A stretch of DNA of 6,749 nt from Firmicutes bacterium CAG:145. Its GTDB lineage: Bacteria; Bacillota; Clostridia; Peptostreptococcales; Anaerovoracaceae. The DNA lies in contig FR882592.1 of NCBI GenBank assembly GCA_000435715.1, forward strand, positions 29,375-36,123, read 5' to 3'. A model generated the notes under the pieces. That model searched no databases and had not been told where the DNA came from. It worked only from the letters and a program-made list of their open reading frames with translations. Below, in pieces: positions 5,361 through 6,749 of this stretch (positions are counted from its first letter, which is position 1; each line of letters starts with the position of its first letter). The translations under genes were made by a program, and so were the position numbers.

Positions 5361-6211
5361 AGCTATACGAAACTTCCTGTATAAAAGATATAAGAAACAG
5401 ATATGGATTCAGATTTTCTAAGAGCCTGGGTCAGAATTTCCTGACAGACAAATCTATAATAGATGAGATCATCGAAGGGGCGGACATAGGTCCCGAAGAT
5501 ACGGTGGTGGAGATAGGCCCGGGGATCGGGGCGATAACCCGGGAAGCAGCCCGGCGGGCTAAAAGGGTGATAGCCGTAGAGATAGATAAAAATCTGATCC
5601 CTATTTTGGACGAGACTCTGGCCGGACTTGACAACGTGAAGATCATAAATGAAGATATTCTCAAGCTCGATACAAAAAAGCTCGTATCCGGGGAAAACCC
5701 TGAAAATGTTAAAATAATGGGAAATCTGCCCTACTATATAACCACTCCCATCATAATGAAATTGCTGGAGGAAGGGGTAAAAGCCGAAAGCATAACCATA
5801 ATGATGCAAAAGGAAGTGGCCGACAGGATCAGGGCTCTGCCGGGAACTAAGGCTTACGGAGCGCTTTCTGTAGCGGTGCAGTATTACTGCACGGCTGAGA
5901 AGATACTGGATGTGCCAAGGAGCGCTTTTGTTCCGCAGCCTAACGTGGACTCTGCCGTATTGAGGCTCTTCATGAGGAGAGAAAAACCGGCGGTGCTGAC
6001 TGATGAAAAGCTCTTTTTCAAATGTGTAAAGGCCGGGTTCAGTCAGAGGCGAAAGACTCTTCTCAATTCTATGCAAGTATTAAAAGGGACGGACAGGGAT
6101 TTAATAAGAGATTCTTTAGAAGCTGCCGGTATCGATCCGGCCAGAAGGGCGGAGACTCTCACTATTGAGGAATTTGCCAAAATTGCTAACGAGGTGGATA
6201 AGAGATTATGA
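5357..6211 (+). CDS. rsmA: 16S rRNA dimethyladenosine transferase RsmA/KsgA
   Basis: This 284-residue SAM-dependent enzyme dimethylates the two adjacent adenines in the 3'-terminal helix 45 loop of 16S rRNA, a late step of small-subunit assembly. The protein is complete. Motifs in order are SLGQNFLTD (23-31), the SAM-binding VEIGPGIGAIT (51-61), VEID with the acidic ribose contact (74-77), NEDIL (98-102), catalytic NLPYYITTPI (123-132), QKEVADRI (151-158), YGALSVAVQYY (167-177), VPRSAFVPQPNVDSAV (186-201), and the C-terminal AGFSQRRKTLLN (226-237). GGAGG at 5343-5347 precedes the ATG, which overlaps the rnmV stop in an ATGA. Its own stop overlaps the next gene in the same way. Loss of this enzyme gives kasugamycin resistance in bacteria. 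Nothing unusual is seen. Confidence 0.98.
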   Translation: MKLYETSCIKDIRNRYGFRFSKSLGQNFLTDKSIIDEIIEGADIGPEDTVVEIGPGIGAITREAARRAKRVIAVEIDKNLIPILDETLAGLDNVKIINEDILKLDTKKLVSGENPENVKIMGNLPYYITTPIIMKLLEEGVKAESITIMMQKEVADRIRALPGTKAYGALSVAVQYYCTAEKILDVPRSAFVPQPNVDSAVLRLFMRREKPAVLTDEKLFFKCVKAGFSQRRKTLLNSMQVLKGTDRDLIRDSLEAAGIDPARRAETLTIEEFAKIANEVDKRL

Positions 6212-6749
6212 ATAAGGAACCTAATAAAAAACAAGGCAACAATTTAAACAATGAGAATAAGATTGAAAAAGAACCTGTAAAATTCGACAAGTTTGAAAAG
6301 CTGGACAGAAAAGTCGAAGAGACCATACAGGAAGTAGAGACTATAGGCAAAAGGAAATTTGTTCTCAAGGCCGTACATACCAGTTTTGCCGGGGCGGCCG
6401 TATGGGCGCTGCTTTTGAATCTGGTCATAGAGACTCTTGGAAGGATGTCGACGACCTCTATATGGGGAGGCTTTCAGTTTCTGATAGATGAGCCTATAGT
6501 ATTCTTATATAATACGCTGATAATATTTGCCACTCTGGTGATCGCCTCTGTGTTTAAGAGAAGATTGTTCGTGTTCACCATAGTTTCGCTCTTCTGGCTT
6601 ATAATTGGAATAGTAAACGGAGTGATACTAACCCAGAGAATGACTCCCTTCACGGTCAAAGACCTGAGCATACTGGACGACGGTATAACTATAGTCAGCA
6701 ATTATATGTCTACCTTCCAGATAGTCATGGCAGCCATAGGTGTGGCGGT
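6208..6749 (+). CDS. LTA synthase/sulfatase-family membrane protein, N-terminal part (runs off window)
   Basis: The frame starts at ATG 6208, overlapping the rsmA stop by 4 nt with GAGGTG at 6191-6196, and stays open to the window end (180 residues visible). Residues 1-50 are hydrophilic, rich in N, K and E, and predicted cytoplasmic. Hydrophobic segments follow at about 57-75, 96-116 and 120-142, and a fourth may begin near 168. The stretch PIVFLYNTLIIF, then KRRLFVFTIVSLFWLIIGIVNGVIL, then RMTPFTVKDLSIL (144-156) resembles the membrane domain of clostridial lipoteichoic acid synthase/phosphoglycerol transferase-like proteins. The catalytic alkaline-phosphatase-like domain with its nucleophilic threonine would lie downstream, so the activity cannot be confirmed here. 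A different multi-spanning membrane enzyme remains possible. The coupled start indicates it belongs to the same operon. Confidence 0.72.
   Translation, partial: MNKEPNKKQGNNLNNENKIEKEPVKFDKFEKLDRKVEETIQEVETIGKRKFVLKAVHTSFAGAAVWALLLNLVIETLGRMSTTSIWGGFQFLIDEPIVFLYNTLIIFATLVIASVFKRRLFVFTIVSLFWLIIGIVNGVILTQRMTPFTVKDLSILDDGITIVSNYMSTFQIVMAAIGVA

Noticed and set aside
5363..6076. Antisense open frame of about 237 codons opposite rsmA
   Set aside because: rsmA has every family motif in the + strand; the antisense product shows no recognisable domain.

Overview
The window reads as a stretch of chromosome from an anaerobic, spore-forming Firmicute of the Clostridia. The evidence is the sporulation pair yabP/yabQ, a DUF1858 redox-disulfide protein, a DnaD-type primosome protein, RNase M5, and coding regions rich in AUA and AGA codons with strong AGGAGG-type ribosome binding sites. 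A member of the Clostridiales family XIII / Peptostreptococcales side is possible, but the sequence alone does not settle this. Every gene is on the + strand and packing is tight. No mobile element, CRISPR array, tRNA or rRNA was seen.

Region 1 (1-3646) is a replication and cell-envelope block. It holds the 3' end of the replicative helicase gene dnaB, a leader of about 157 nt with hairpin potential, and a 61-residue DUF1858 protein. Next comes a DnaD-family primosome protein, then a membrane-anchored M23 peptidase with LysM and G5 domains. The block closes with a rho-independent-type terminator at 3622-3646. The most notable gene is the DnaD protein. After its two DnaD-like domains it continues into what looks like the N-terminal helicase-binding and zinc region of the DnaC/DnaI helicase loader, then stops without the AAA+ ATPase. 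The peptidase gene starts inside its last codons.

Region 2 (3647-6749) is a second transcription unit: yabP, yabQ, a divIC/ftsB-like septum gene, rnmV (RNase M5), rsmA (KsgA) and the start of an LTA-synthase-family membrane protein that runs off the window. Three junctions are 4-nt ATGA overlaps and a fourth is a 1-nt gap, so translation is probably coupled. In Bacillus subtilis the yabP-yabQ-divIC and rnmV-ksgA modules are separate; here they are joined. The unit combines spore-coat/cortex-stage functions, septum assembly, 5S and 16S rRNA maturation, and probably envelope polymer synthesis.

Most of the window is conserved housekeeping. The DnaD/loader-domain fusion without an ATPase is the one feature that clearly deserves a closer look.
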